Assembly (NCBI GenBank): GCA_017461365.1 | Contig: JAFTYG010000003.1 | Span: forward strand, 1 to 64,000 | Source of the DNA: Clostridia bacterium | GTDB taxonomy: Bacteria > Bacillota > Clostridia > Oscillospirales > CAG-272 | Reading direction: 5' to 3' | DNA length: 64,000 nt | Shown: positions 32,749 through 40,923 of the stretch, in pieces | How the letters are laid out: each line of letters starts with the position of its first letter | Numbering within the stretch: the first letter of the stretch is position 1 | The notes under the pieces: model-generated | The model's input: only the letters and a program-made list of their open reading frames with translations | The model's database searches: none | Told to the model about the DNA's origin: nothing | Program-made: the position numbers and the translations under genes

Positions 32749-33732
32749 TTACTTGGCTGTGTAATAAAATCCGTCGTCCGGTATTGCCGCAATAGAAGTG
32801 CTATCAAGATCGAAAAGCTTTTCGTAGAATACGTTTATGGAAGATTTCATATCTTCTCCTGTGATGCAACAGATGTTGCATTTTGGAAGAGCTTTTTTAG
32901 CAACAGCCGCTTTGGGAAGTATTTCGGAATCAACGATCATATTTATCGCCTCGTCCGAGCCTGTGGCGATAAAATCAACAGATGATTTGTAATCCTCAAG
33001 GAATTTCTTTATTTCAGTAGGATGTTCCTCGGCAAATGCCTTATTTACAACAAGGCAACCCTGAACAAGCGTATTTTTGCCGTATATCTTTTCCCATTCC
33101 TCTGTAAGATCGAGGGCTACCGATACACCTTCTTTAGCGCTTGTTACAACACTTACCTTGGGCTCGGGAAGAACGGCAAGCTCAACCTTACCCGCAACGA
33201 TAGCCGCCTGAAGTGCATCAGGGCTTGCGTAAGAGGTGGTGTCGAGAGTTACGTCGGTAAGCTCCGCGCCCTTAAGAAGAGCCGCTGTGATATACTCGGG
33301 ATTAGATCCGCCACCGGGAAGATATACTGTCTTTCCCTTGAGATCATCGAGACTGTCTACTGTATTTGTGGTATCAAGAAGATAAAGAACTCCGAGAGTA
33401 TTGAGAGCAAGAAGTTGTATTTTGCCCTCGCTCTTCTTGTATAGCTTTGCGGCAACGTTGGTGGGAAGAGCCGCTATGGCACACTCACCTGAGACTATTG
33501 TGCTTGTTATTACGTCTGCGGAAGGATAAAGGGTAATGTTATAATTCATTGTGTCGGTACCGTTTTTGGCATTACTTATCATTTGCGCCATGCCGAGGGC
33601 GGTCGTACCGTTGAGGGCGTAGATGTTTATTTCCAGCTCCTCGTCCGCCTTATTACAGGAAATGAGCGAGAAGGGAATAAGCATAAGTAATGCCATAAGG
33701 ATAGCTGCGAGTTTAATTGCTGTTTTTTTCAT
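32749..33732 (-). CDS. Substrate-binding lipoprotein of the NitT/TauT ABC system
   Basis: 327 residues. A lipoprotein signal peptide with lipobox LISC (Cys26) is followed by an SBP domain of the NMT1/SsuA type (IYALNGTTALGMAQ, TAALLKGAEL, LPEPKVSVV). CNICCITGEDM near residue 285 adds clustered cysteines that are unusual in this family and could bind metal or be structural. The gene follows the Crp/Fnr gene by 28 bp and is probably in its operon. Confidence 0.88.
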   Translation of the reverse strand: MKKTAIKLAAILMALLMLIPFSLISCNKADEELEINIYALNGTTALGMAQMISNAKNGTDTMNYNITLYPSADVITSTIVSGECAIAALPTNVAAKLYKKSEGKIQLLALNTLGVLYLLDTTNTVDSLDDLKGKTVYLPGGGSNPEYITAALLKGAELTDVTLDTTSYASPDALQAAIVAGKVELAVLPEPKVSVVTSAKEGVSVALDLTEEWEKIYGKNTLVQGCLVVNKAFAEEHPTEIKKFLEDYKSSVDFIATGSDEAINMIVDSEILPKAAVAKKALPKCNICCITGEDMKSSINVFYEKLFDLDSTSIAAIPDDGFYYTAK

Positions 33733-33760
33733 TGTTGAATTTCCTTTCTTGAGTTATATT

Positions 33761-34420
33761 TTATAAATTTTTTAAATTTTCTTTATCAAGCACGACAAAC
33801 ACTTTTCCTTTTTTTTCGACGAGCTGGCGGTCGGTCAGTATATCGATTGCTCTATACAGGGAGGCTCTGCCCATTTGCAGTATATTTGCAAGCTCGGAAA
33901 GCGAACCTGCCTCAAATACACCGTTTACGTTATGCTCCGAGATGTATGCCGCAAGCTTTTTCTCGGCACTGCCCGCAGTTAGAGTGGCGAGCTTTCTATT
34001 TAGGAAAACGATTTTTTTTGACAGAAATCCGATATAATTCTTTGTAGCTTGATTATTGTTTTCAATAAACTCCTTAAAGGCGTTTCCGTCTATAAAGAGA
34101 ATTGTAGCTTCGGTAGCCGTAACTATATAGCTCGGGAACGGTTCGCTGTAATCATACAAATTAGCCACACCGAAAATATCGCCGTTATGAAGTGTTCGCA
34201 TAAGCGCTTTTTCATCGCCCGTGCCAACATATACGCAAGCAGAGCCCTCAATAATGATCGCCGCTTGTAACTGTTTATTTTTGGATGAATAAGCCAATGT
34301 GTCGGCAGGAAATTGCTTTACCGTAATACTGCATTCATTCAGATATTTTCGCGTATATTCGTGTGTCAATCCGCGAAACACAGGGTGCTCTTCGATGTTT
34401 GGTACAAGTGAATATATCAT
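33761..34420 (-). CDS. Crp/Fnr-family transcriptional regulator
   Basis: 219 residues. The N-terminal cyclic-nucleotide-binding-like domain spans ~20-130 (GSACVYVGTGDEKALMRTLHNGDIFGVANLY). The C-terminal winged HTH has the recognition helix MGRASLYRAIDILTD. No Cys cluster for an Fe-S centre is seen, so not a classical Fnr. It is the first gene of an operon with the NitT/TauT transporter. A perfect 22-bp palindrome lies directly downstream of its -10 box, so it probably controls its own operon. The effector is unknown. Confidence 0.9.
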   Translation of the reverse strand: MIYSLVPNIEEHPVFRGLTHEYTRKYLNECSITVKQFPADTLAYSSKNKQLQAAIIIEGSACVYVGTGDEKALMRTLHNGDIFGVANLYDYSEPFPSYIVTATEATILFIDGNAFKEFIENNNQATKNYIGFLSKKIVFLNRKLATLTAGSAEKKLAAYISEHNVNGVFEAGSLSELANILQMGRASLYRAIDILTDRQLVEKKGKVFVVLDKENLKNL

Positions 34421-34437
34421 TTTATCTCCAAAGTGCG

Positions 34438-34459
34438 AATTGTCTCATATGAGACAATT
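34438..34459. promoter_or_regulatory. Perfect 22-bp palindrome, likely Crp-family operator
   Basis: Half-site AATTGTCTCAT followed by its exact complement. It starts 2 bp beyond the -10 box of the crp promoter and ends 17 bp before the start codon, so it covers the transcription start. A bound dimer would block initiation. Confidence 0.75.
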
Positions 34460-34461
34460 AG

Positions 34462-34490
34462 ATTTTAACATATTTATCACGATTTGTCAA
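34462..34490 (-). promoter_or_regulatory. Promoter of the crp-ABC operon
   Basis: Minus strand TTGACA (complement of 34485-34490), 17-bp spacer, TAAAAT (complement of 34462-34467). Confidence 0.8.
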
Positions 34491-34560
34491 TAAAGCTGAA
34501 ATAAAAATTGTAAACAAAATGTTAAATAAATATAAAGCCATTTAAATAAATATCGGTTTA

Positions 34561-34569
34561 TGGTATAAT
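34561..34569 (+). promoter_or_regulatory. Extended -10 promoter of the gal operon
   Basis: TATGG directly before TATAAT (34564-34569), 39 bp before the start codon; the -35 region is weak. The TRTG extension may compensate. Confidence 0.55.
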
Positions 34570-34608
34570 TAAAAGGCAAATTTATGTAATCATAATGAGG
34601 AGTAGATC

Positions 34609-35517
34609 ATGACACTTGTTATTCTTGCTGCGGGTATGGGATCACGCTACGGCGGACTAAAACAAATAGATCCTATAACAGACAGCGGTGAATTTATTAT
34701 TGATTTTTCCGTATTCGATGCTATACGGGCGGGATTTGACAAAATAGTGTTCGTTATTAAGGAAGAAAATCTTAACGAATTTAAGGATACTATCGGAAAG
34801 CGCTTTGAAAATAAAATACGCGTAGAATACGCTTTTCAGAAGCTCGATGATATTCCCAAAGGCTTTTCAATTCCTGAGGGACGCGTAAAGCCGTGGGGAA
34901 CGGCACATGCGTTGCTTGCCGCGAGAAATATTGTAGACGATAATTTTGCGGTCATCAACGCTGACGATTTTTACGGAAAGAGTGCGTATTCCTTAATTGC
35001 AAATCATTTTGAAGCATCTGAGCATGGCGGCGTATCCGATTACTGTATGGTTGGATATAAGCTTGAAAACACTCTAACAGAAAATGGTACGGTTTCGCGC
35101 GGTATCTGTAATGTGGGTGACGATGGGTATCTTTGTGATATTGTTGAGCGCACAAGCATAAGACGCGCAGGAAATGTTGCCGCTTACGAGGAAAACGGAG
35201 TGGAAACTGTGATACCGCTTGAGTCTATCGCTTCGATGAACTGTTGGGGATTTACACCCGATATATTTGACGGTGTAATGGAGGGCTTTAAGAAATTCCT
35301 TGCAAACGTAAACTCTGCTTCAAATCCCCAAAAAGCGGAATATTATCTGCCTTTTGCGGTACGCGAGCTTATGGATGACGGTAAATGCTCTGTTAAAGTG
35401 TACCCATCTGACAGCATATGGTACGGTGTGACATATCACGAGGACAAGGAAAAGGTCATGGCGGGCATACAGGCGCTGAAGGACAGCGGGGAGTATCCCG
35501 ATAATTTAAATCAATAA
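34609..35517 (+). CDS. Sugar-phosphate nucleotidyltransferase
   Basis: 302 residues. The N-terminal motif LAAGMGSRYGGLKQID is the NTP-binding signature of nucleotidyltransferases. PWGTAHALLAA and INADDFYG (metal-binding Asp) follow. It presumably joins a hexose-1-phosphate to an NTP to give a sugar nucleotide. galE and galM follow as one operon, and no galT or galK is present, so this enzyme may supply UDP-sugar to GalE. The nucleotide and sugar cannot be fixed from sequence. Confidence 0.85.
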   Translation: MTLVILAAGMGSRYGGLKQIDPITDSGEFIIDFSVFDAIRAGFDKIVFVIKEENLNEFKDTIGKRFENKIRVEYAFQKLDDIPKGFSIPEGRVKPWGTAHALLAARNIVDDNFAVINADDFYGKSAYSLIANHFEASEHGGVSDYCMVGYKLENTLTENGTVSRGICNVGDDGYLCDIVERTSIRRAGNVAAYEENGVETVIPLESIASMNCWGFTPDIFDGVMEGFKKFLANVNSASNPQKAEYYLPFAVRELMDDGKCSVKVYPSDSIWYGVTYHEDKEKVMAGIQALKDSGEYPDNLNQ

Positions 35518-35545
35518 AAAATAATAACATATAGGAGACTAAGAG

Positions 35546-36559
35546 ATGGCAATTTTAATTACAGGCGGAGCCGGATATATCGGTTCTCATACTATGGTAG
35601 AATTTCTGAACGCGGGAAGAGAGCTTGTCGTTGTTGATAATTTTATGAACAGCAAGCCCGAGGCTCTTGAAAGAGTAAGAAAGATCACAGGTAAGGATTT
35701 TAAGTTCTTTCAGGTAGATCTTCTTGACAAGGAGGCTCTTGATAAGGTAGTTCGTGAAAATAATATCGACAGCTGTATCCATTTTGCAGGACTTAAAGCT
35801 GTTGGCGAATCCTGCGCAAAGCCTATGCTTTATTACCACAACAATATCACAGGTACACTCAATCTTTGCGAAGTGCTTTCAAAGTACGGCGCAAAGAGAA
35901 TAGTTTTCAGTTCGTCGGCAACAGTTTACGGAAATCCCGCAAGCGTTCCGATCACGGAGGATTTCCCTTTGTCAACCACAAATCCCTACGGTGAGACAAA
36001 GCTGATGATTGAAAGAATTCTCAAGGATATTTACAACGCGGATAACGAATGGAGCATATCTGTTCTTCGTTACTTTAACCCGATCGGCGCTCATAAGAGC
36101 GGACTTATCGGTGAAGATCCTCAGGGTATTCCGAACAATCTCCTTCCTTACATAACACAGGTTGCCGCAGGCAGACGCGAGTGTCTCTCTGTTTTCGGTA
36201 ACGATTACAATACTCCTGACGGTACTGGAGTTCGTGACTATATTCACGTTGTCGACCTTGCGCGCGCTCATCTTAAAGCGATCGAGCTTGCTGAGACCGT
36301 TACGGGTATAGATTATTTCAATATCGGTACGGGTGTCGGTTATTCGGTTCTTGACATCGTTCACGCTTATGAAAAAGCAACGGGTATCAAGATCAACTAT
36401 AAGATTACAGCTCGCCGTCCAGGTGATATTGACGAATGCTACGCTAATCCTAAAAAGGCGTATGAGGTTCTTGGATGGAAAGCGGAATACAATATCGAGG
36501 ACATGTGCCGCGACTCTTACAATTGGCAGCGTCAAAATCCTAACGGATATGACAACTGA
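35546..36559 (+). CDS. galE: UDP-glucose 4-epimerase
   Basis: 337 residues, normal GalE length. NAD-binding GGAGYIGSH at residues 7-15, catalytic SSSATVYG and YGETK (Tyr-x3-Lys) at about 145-150, and a substrate loop (NPIGAHKSGLIGEDPQGIPNNLLPY) all match. Interconverts UDP-glucose and UDP-galactose. RBS TAGGAG. Middle gene of the three-gene operon; 12 bp to galM. Confidence 0.96.
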   Translation: MAILITGGAGYIGSHTMVEFLNAGRELVVVDNFMNSKPEALERVRKITGKDFKFFQVDLLDKEALDKVVRENNIDSCIHFAGLKAVGESCAKPMLYYHNNITGTLNLCEVLSKYGAKRIVFSSSATVYGNPASVPITEDFPLSTTNPYGETKLMIERILKDIYNADNEWSISVLRYFNPIGAHKSGLIGEDPQGIPNNLLPYITQVAAGRRECLSVFGNDYNTPDGTGVRDYIHVVDLARAHLKAIELAETVTGIDYFNIGTGVGYSVLDIVHAYEKATGIKINYKITARRPGDIDECYANPKKAYEVLGWKAEYNIEDMCRDSYNWQRQNPNGYDN

Positions 36560-36571
36560 CGGAGGTTGAAG

Positions 36572-37633
36572 ATGAACATAAAAAAGAAGCTTTTCGGAAC
36601 TCTTGCGGATGGTAGAGAGGTATATTCTTATACCATGCGCAACGCAAACGGCATGAAAGTGAAGATACTCAACTACGGCGGAGTTATCGCAGAGATAAAA
36701 GTTCCCGATAAAAAGGGATGCTTTACCGACGTTGTCGGCGGATACGACTGTCTTGATTCTTATGTCAGAGGCGACGGCTATCAAGGCTCGCTTATCGGCA
36801 GATGGGGAAACAGAATTGCAAGAGGTAAATTTACGCTTGAGGGCAAAGATTACAGCTTGTTCATCAATAACGGTGTTAACCACCTTCACGGCGGAGAATT
36901 CGGATTTAATGCAAAAGTATGGGATGTTACCGAGAAGGACGGGAATGAGCCCGAGCTCACTCTGCATATCCTTTCTCCTGACGGAGACGAAGGCTATCCC
37001 GGAAATCTCGACCTGACAGTTACATATAAGCTCAATAATCAAAACGGTCTGTCTATCAGATATGAGGCAACTACTGACAAGACGACACTTCTCAATCTTA
37101 CTAACCATACATATTTTAATGTTGCGGGATATGCTTCGGGAAGCGTTCATCCTCTTGTACTGTGGATTGATGCCGATACATATCTGCCTACTGATGAAAC
37201 GCTTATACCTACGGGTGAGTTGAGAAGCGTTGAGGGAACACCTTTCGATTTCAGAACTCCTAAGACTATCGGACAGGATATAAACGCTGATAACGAGGAT
37301 CTGCGTATTGCTGGAGGATATGACCATTGCCTCAATTTTGCAGGCGGAGAGACGAAAGAGCCTGTAAAGAGAGCAGAGCTTTACGACGCTGAGAGCGGAC
37401 GCGTTATGGAGGTATATACAAATCAGCCTTGCGTGCAGCTATACTCGGGTAATTTCCTTACAAACGCCGAATTTCCTTTCAAGGGCGGATATAAGCAAGT
37501 ACCTCAGACCTTTGTTTGTCTTGAAACTCAGCATATGCCCGACAGCATAAATCACGATAATTTCACAAATTGCGTACTGAAACCGGGCGAAAAATACGAC
37601 TACACTACGGAATACAGATTTTCGGTAAGATAA
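36572..37633 (+). CDS. galM: Aldose 1-epimerase (mutarotase)
   Basis: 353 residues from ATG 36572, 7 bp after GGAGG; a TTG at 36566 is too close to it. The beta-sandwich family motifs are present, with NHLHGGEFGFN and NLTNHTYFNVAGY carrying the catalytic His residues, and a Glu near the C-terminus. Converts beta- to alpha-hexose, feeding the galactose pathway. Terminator follows. Confidence 0.94.
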   Translation: MNIKKKLFGTLADGREVYSYTMRNANGMKVKILNYGGVIAEIKVPDKKGCFTDVVGGYDCLDSYVRGDGYQGSLIGRWGNRIARGKFTLEGKDYSLFINNGVNHLHGGEFGFNAKVWDVTEKDGNEPELTLHILSPDGDEGYPGNLDLTVTYKLNNQNGLSIRYEATTDKTTLLNLTNHTYFNVAGYASGSVHPLVLWIDADTYLPTDETLIPTGELRSVEGTPFDFRTPKTIGQDINADNEDLRIAGGYDHCLNFAGGETKEPVKRAELYDAESGRVMEVYTNQPCVQLYSGNFLTNAEFPFKGGYKQVPQTFVCLETQHMPDSINHDNFTNCVLKPGEKYDYTTEYRFSVR

Positions 37634-37644
37634 GGCTTGGACTA

Positions 37645-37673
37645 AAAACAGCGTCGCTTTGCGGCGCTGTTTT
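37645..37673 (+). terminator. Terminator of the gal operon
   Basis: AAAACAGCG-T-CGC pairs with GCG-G-CGCTGTTTT around a TTT loop, followed by a T-rich stretch. Confidence 0.75.
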
Positions 37674-37720
37674 CATATTTTCAATACCTTAAACATATAT
37701 TGTCTTGAGGTGATGAGATT

Positions 37721-38893
37721 ATGAAGGCTTTAAAAAAATTTTTAGCATTATTGCTTGTGCTTCCGTTAGTTTTATCAATGGCTGTATTTTCAGTAAATGC
37801 AGGGGATGTAGACGGAAAACTTATTTCCGCCATAGCCCCCGTTGTTGATTGCAAATCGGCTATACTTATGGAGGCAAGCACAGGACAGATACTATACGAG
37901 CAAAATGCAGACGAGGCGTTGCCGCCTGCGTCAGTTACAAAAATAATGACACTTTTGCTTGTTATGGAGGCTATCGAGGCCGGGAAGATAAAATATACAG
38001 ATATGGTCACAGCAAGCGCTCATGCGTGCTCTATGGGGGGCTCTCAGATATATCTTAAAGAGGGCGAGCAGATGACCGTTGAGGATATGATAAAAAGCGT
38101 TGTAATATCATCCGCCAACGATGCGGCTGTCGCCCTTGCCGAGCATATAGCGGGCAGTGAAGAGACCTTTGTTTCTCAGATGAACGCGAGAGCCAAAGAG
38201 CTTGGAATGAAAAACACTAATTTCGAAAATACAAACGGGCTTGACGATACTGCTCAAAATCACGTTACGTCGGCGCGGGATATTGCAGTAATGTCAAGAG
38301 AGCTTATCAAGCATGAAAAAATAACCGAGTATAGCTCCATATGGATGGATACGATAAGAAACGGACAGTTTGGTCTTACAAACACAAACCGACTTGTACG
38401 TTTTTATAAAGGAGCTACGGGATTAAAAACGGGCTCTACGTCAAAGGCGGGATTTTGCATCTCGGCTACTGCCGAAAGGGATGGCATGACGCTCATATGC
38501 GTTATAATGGCAGCTCCAACACGGGATATAAGAAACAGCGCTGCAACGGCTTTACTTGATTGGGGATTTGCAAACCATTCCGTTTATAATTCACCCGAGA
38601 TAATGTTGAATGATGTTAGAGTAACGGGAGGAAAAAAATCCGAATGTACACTCATTTACGATAATTTTTCGGCTGTGGTGGATAAAACCTCGGTATCAAA
38701 AATAGAATATTCGCTTGAGCTTCCCGAATCGGTGCCAGCTCCTGTAAAAAAAGGAGATAAGATCGGATGCGTCAAATATGCGATAAATGGCAGCAAAGTT
38801 GGAAGCGTAGATATTCTGATAGGAGAGAACATTGACAAGATCGGCTTTTTTGACGTGCTTTTAAGGCTTTTTTGCGCTGTTTCGATAAATTAA
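37721..38893 (+). CDS. D-alanyl-D-alanine carboxypeptidase (PBP5/DacF type)
   Basis: 390 residues. Signal peptide (~residues 1-27), then the S11 peptidase domain with SVTK (catalytic Ser and Lys), SSAN and KTGST. The C-terminal PBP5 domain ends in a hydrophobic segment that could anchor the protein at the outer membrane face. It removes the terminal D-Ala from peptidoglycan side chains. DacF-type members act in sporulation, but the vegetative DacA type is equally possible. Strong GAGGTGAT site before the ATG. Confidence 0.92.
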   Translation: MKALKKFLALLLVLPLVLSMAVFSVNAGDVDGKLISAIAPVVDCKSAILMEASTGQILYEQNADEALPPASVTKIMTLLLVMEAIEAGKIKYTDMVTASAHACSMGGSQIYLKEGEQMTVEDMIKSVVISSANDAAVALAEHIAGSEETFVSQMNARAKELGMKNTNFENTNGLDDTAQNHVTSARDIAVMSRELIKHEKITEYSSIWMDTIRNGQFGLTNTNRLVRFYKGATGLKTGSTSKAGFCISATAERDGMTLICVIMAAPTRDIRNSAATALLDWGFANHSVYNSPEIMLNDVRVTGGKKSECTLIYDNFSAVVDKTSVSKIEYSLELPESVPAPVKKGDKIGCVKYAINGSKVGSVDILIGENIDKIGFFDVLLRLFCAVSIN

Positions 38894-38995
38894 CAAAAAT
38901 TATCTAAAAAAGTAACAGAATGTTATCAAATTTCCTTCGAATGTATTATATAATAAATACCTGATATAATTTATGTAACATTGGGGGAAACAATT

Positions 38996-40336
38996 ATGAC
39001 ACTCAAATTAACAGATGCTTATGTAAAGCCTTTTGTCAGTGATAAAGAGCTTGCAGATATTAGCGGAGAGGTACTCGCGGCGCAGAAAAGTCTGCTCGCA
39101 AAAGACGGCGAGGGTAACGACTTTCTCGGTTGGATAACCCTACCCGACGATTATGACAAAGAAGAATTCGCAAGAATTAAGAAGGCTGCAGAAAAAATAA
39201 AGAATTCGTGCGATATTTTTATCGCTATCGGTATAGGCGGATCTTACCTTGGCGCAAGAGCCGTTGTTGAATTTTTGAAGTCTCCTCTTTATAACAGTTT
39301 GAAGAAGGATACACCCGACGTATATTTTTCGGGTTGTAATATAAGCGCGCAATCTCTCAATGAGCTTTTGGCTCTTTGTGAGGGCAAGGATGTTTGTATC
39401 AACGTAATTTCCAAGTCGGGTACTACGACGGAGCCCGCTGTTGCTTTCCGTGTATTCAGAGAGATGCTCGAAAAGAAATACGGCAAAGAAGGCGCTCGTG
39501 AGAGAATATTCGTAACAACCGACAAGGCAAAGGGAACACTTAAAAAGTTCTCTGACGAAGCAGGATATGAAACGTTTGTTGTTCCGGATGCTGTCGGCGG
39601 ACGTTTCTCCGTACTCACCGCCGTCGGACTTCTTCCCATCGCTGTTTCGGGTGTTGATATAGATATGCTTATGAATGGCGCATCCGATGCGGCGGCAAGA
39701 TACACAACGATTGCAGACGTCGAAGAAAACGAGTGCTTGAAATACGCGGCTCTTCGTAACGTTCTTTACCGTCAGGGCAAGGCGACCGAAATACTTGTAA
39801 ACTATGAGCCTTACGCAGCTATGTTTAACGAGTGGTGGAAGCAGCTTTACGGCGAAAGCGAGGGAAAGGACGGCAAGGGCTTGTTCCCCGCGTCTGTTAT
39901 ATTCTCCACTGATCTTCACTCCCTCGGACAGTTCATTCAGGACGGAAGCCGAAGTGTGTTTGAAACTATCGTATCCGTAAAGAATGCCGACAGCAAGCTC
40001 GCTGTTCCTTATGACGACGCAAACGTCGACGGTCTTAATTTCCTTGCGGGAACAGACCTCAATGAAATAAACAAGGTTGCTATGCAGGGAACTATACTTG
40101 CTCATATCGACGGAGGCGCTCCCAACATCCTTATCGAGATTGAAGAAAAGAATGAGTATAACCTCGGTTATCTCCTTTATTTCTTCGAATTTGCTTGCGG
40201 AGTTTCGGGTTACGTTCTCGGAGTAAATCCTTTCAATCAGCCCGGTGTTGAGGCCTACAAGAAAAATATGTTCGCGCTTCTCGGTAAGCCCGGCTACGAA
40301 GAACAAAAAAAGGCTCTTGAGGAGAGATTGAAGTAA
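38996..40336 (+). CDS. pgi: Glucose-6-phosphate isomerase
   Basis: 446 residues from ATG 38996, behind GGGGGAAA; an in-frame TTG at 38981 lies before the RBS and is rejected. Contains [27 protein letters not shown] and the [14 protein letters not shown] signature of bacterial PGI. Interconverts glucose-6-phosphate and fructose-6-phosphate in glycolysis. It is a single gene, with -10 like TATAAT boxes at 38949 and 38965 upstream but no clear -35. Confidence 0.96.
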   Translation: MTLKLTDAYVKPFVSDKELADISGEVLAAQKSLLAKDGEGNDFLGWITLPDDYDKEEFARIKKAAEKIKNSCDIFIAIGIGGSYLGARAVVEFLKSPLYNSLKKDTPDVYFSGCNISAQSLNELLALCEGKDVCINVISKSGTTTEPAVAFRVFREMLEKKYGKEGARERIFVTTDKAKGTLKKFSDEAGYETFVVPDAVGGRFSVLTAVGLLPIAVSGVDIDMLMNGASDAAARYTTIADVEENECLKYAALRNVLYRQGKATEILVNYEPYAAMFNEWWKQLYGESEGKDGKGLFPASVIFSTDLHSLGQFIQDGSRSVFETIVSVKNADSKLAVPYDDANVDGLNFLAGTDLNEINKVAMQGTILAHIDGGAPNILIEIEEKNEYNLGYLLYFFEFACGVSGYVLGVNPFNQPGVEAYKKNMFALLGKPGYEEQKKALEERLK

Positions 40337-40375
40337 TATTTTTTAGAAAATTATTACAAAAACTTCAAAATACCT

Positions 40376-40405
40376 CTTGAAAAATTTATAAAAATATGAT
40401 ATTAT
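40376..40405 (+). promoter_or_regulatory. Promoter of the small P-loop gene
   Basis: TTGAAA (40376-40381), 18-bp spacer, TATTAT (40400-40405). Confidence 0.55.
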
Positions 40406-40452
40406 ATATATGTGAGCAGTATTTGGCTCAATAAATTCATCGGAGGTCCGAA

Positions 40453-40860
40453 ATGTTAAAGTTAATTATCGGTGTTAAAGGAACAGGAAAAACTAAGGCT
40501 CTCATCAATTTGGTAAACACGGCTGTTGAAAATTCTCACGGCAACGTAGTTTGCATTGAAAAAGGAGATAAGCTTACTTATGATGTAAAGCATCAAGCAA
40601 GATTGATCGATACAAAGCAATATTTTATTTCTGACGCGCAGTCGCTTTACGGCTTTATAGCAGGTATTCTAGCAAGCAATCACGACGTTACAGATCTGTT
40701 TGTAGACTCTGCTTTGAAGATATGCGATAATGATTCTGCGGCATTTGATAAATTTGTTGAGGAAACCAACACGCTTGTTGAAAAGCTCGGAGTCAATGTT
40801 GTAATGACATCTTCCATTCCTGTTGAGGAAGCAACCGAAACAGTTAAAAAATATCTTTAA
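40453..40860 (+). CDS. Small P-loop NTPase-like protein, unknown function
   Basis: 135 residues. Walker A GVKGTGKTK at residues 7-15, and a hydrophobic strand ending in Asp (VTDLFVDS, about residues 77-84) that could be Walker B. MTSSIP near the end resembles a sensor strand. At this length it is little more than one minimal RecA/ASCE core, without obvious partner domains. It has its own promoter, GGAGG site and hairpin, followed by topB. I do not recognise the family. Confidence 0.7.
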   Translation: MLKLIIGVKGTGKTKALINLVNTAVENSHGNVVCIEKGDKLTYDVKHQARLIDTKQYFISDAQSLYGFIAGILASNHDVTDLFVDSALKICDNDSAAFDKFVEETNTLVEKLGVNVVMTSSIPVEEATETVKKYL

Positions 40861-40870
40861 TGAAAAAATG

Positions 40871-40900
40871 AAGCCTTAGGCGATAAAACGTCTAAGGCTT
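40871..40900 (+). terminator. Hairpin after the P-loop gene
   Basis: A 12-bp stem (AAGCCTTAGGCG with CGTCTAAGGCTT, one G-T, ATAAAA loop). The T run after it is short, so some read-through into topB is likely. Confidence 0.6.
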
Positions 40901-40923
40901 TATTAGAATTTGGAGTACAATTT

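Noticed and set aside
35972-37327. A 451-codon minus-strand frame across galE and galM
   Set aside because: Antisense to two clear enzyme genes. It has no RBS and no motif, and codon bias in the sense frames explains the open antisense frame.
39140-40306. A 388-codon minus-strand frame across pgi
   Set aside because: Same reasoning: full overlap with the obvious pgi gene and no supporting signals.
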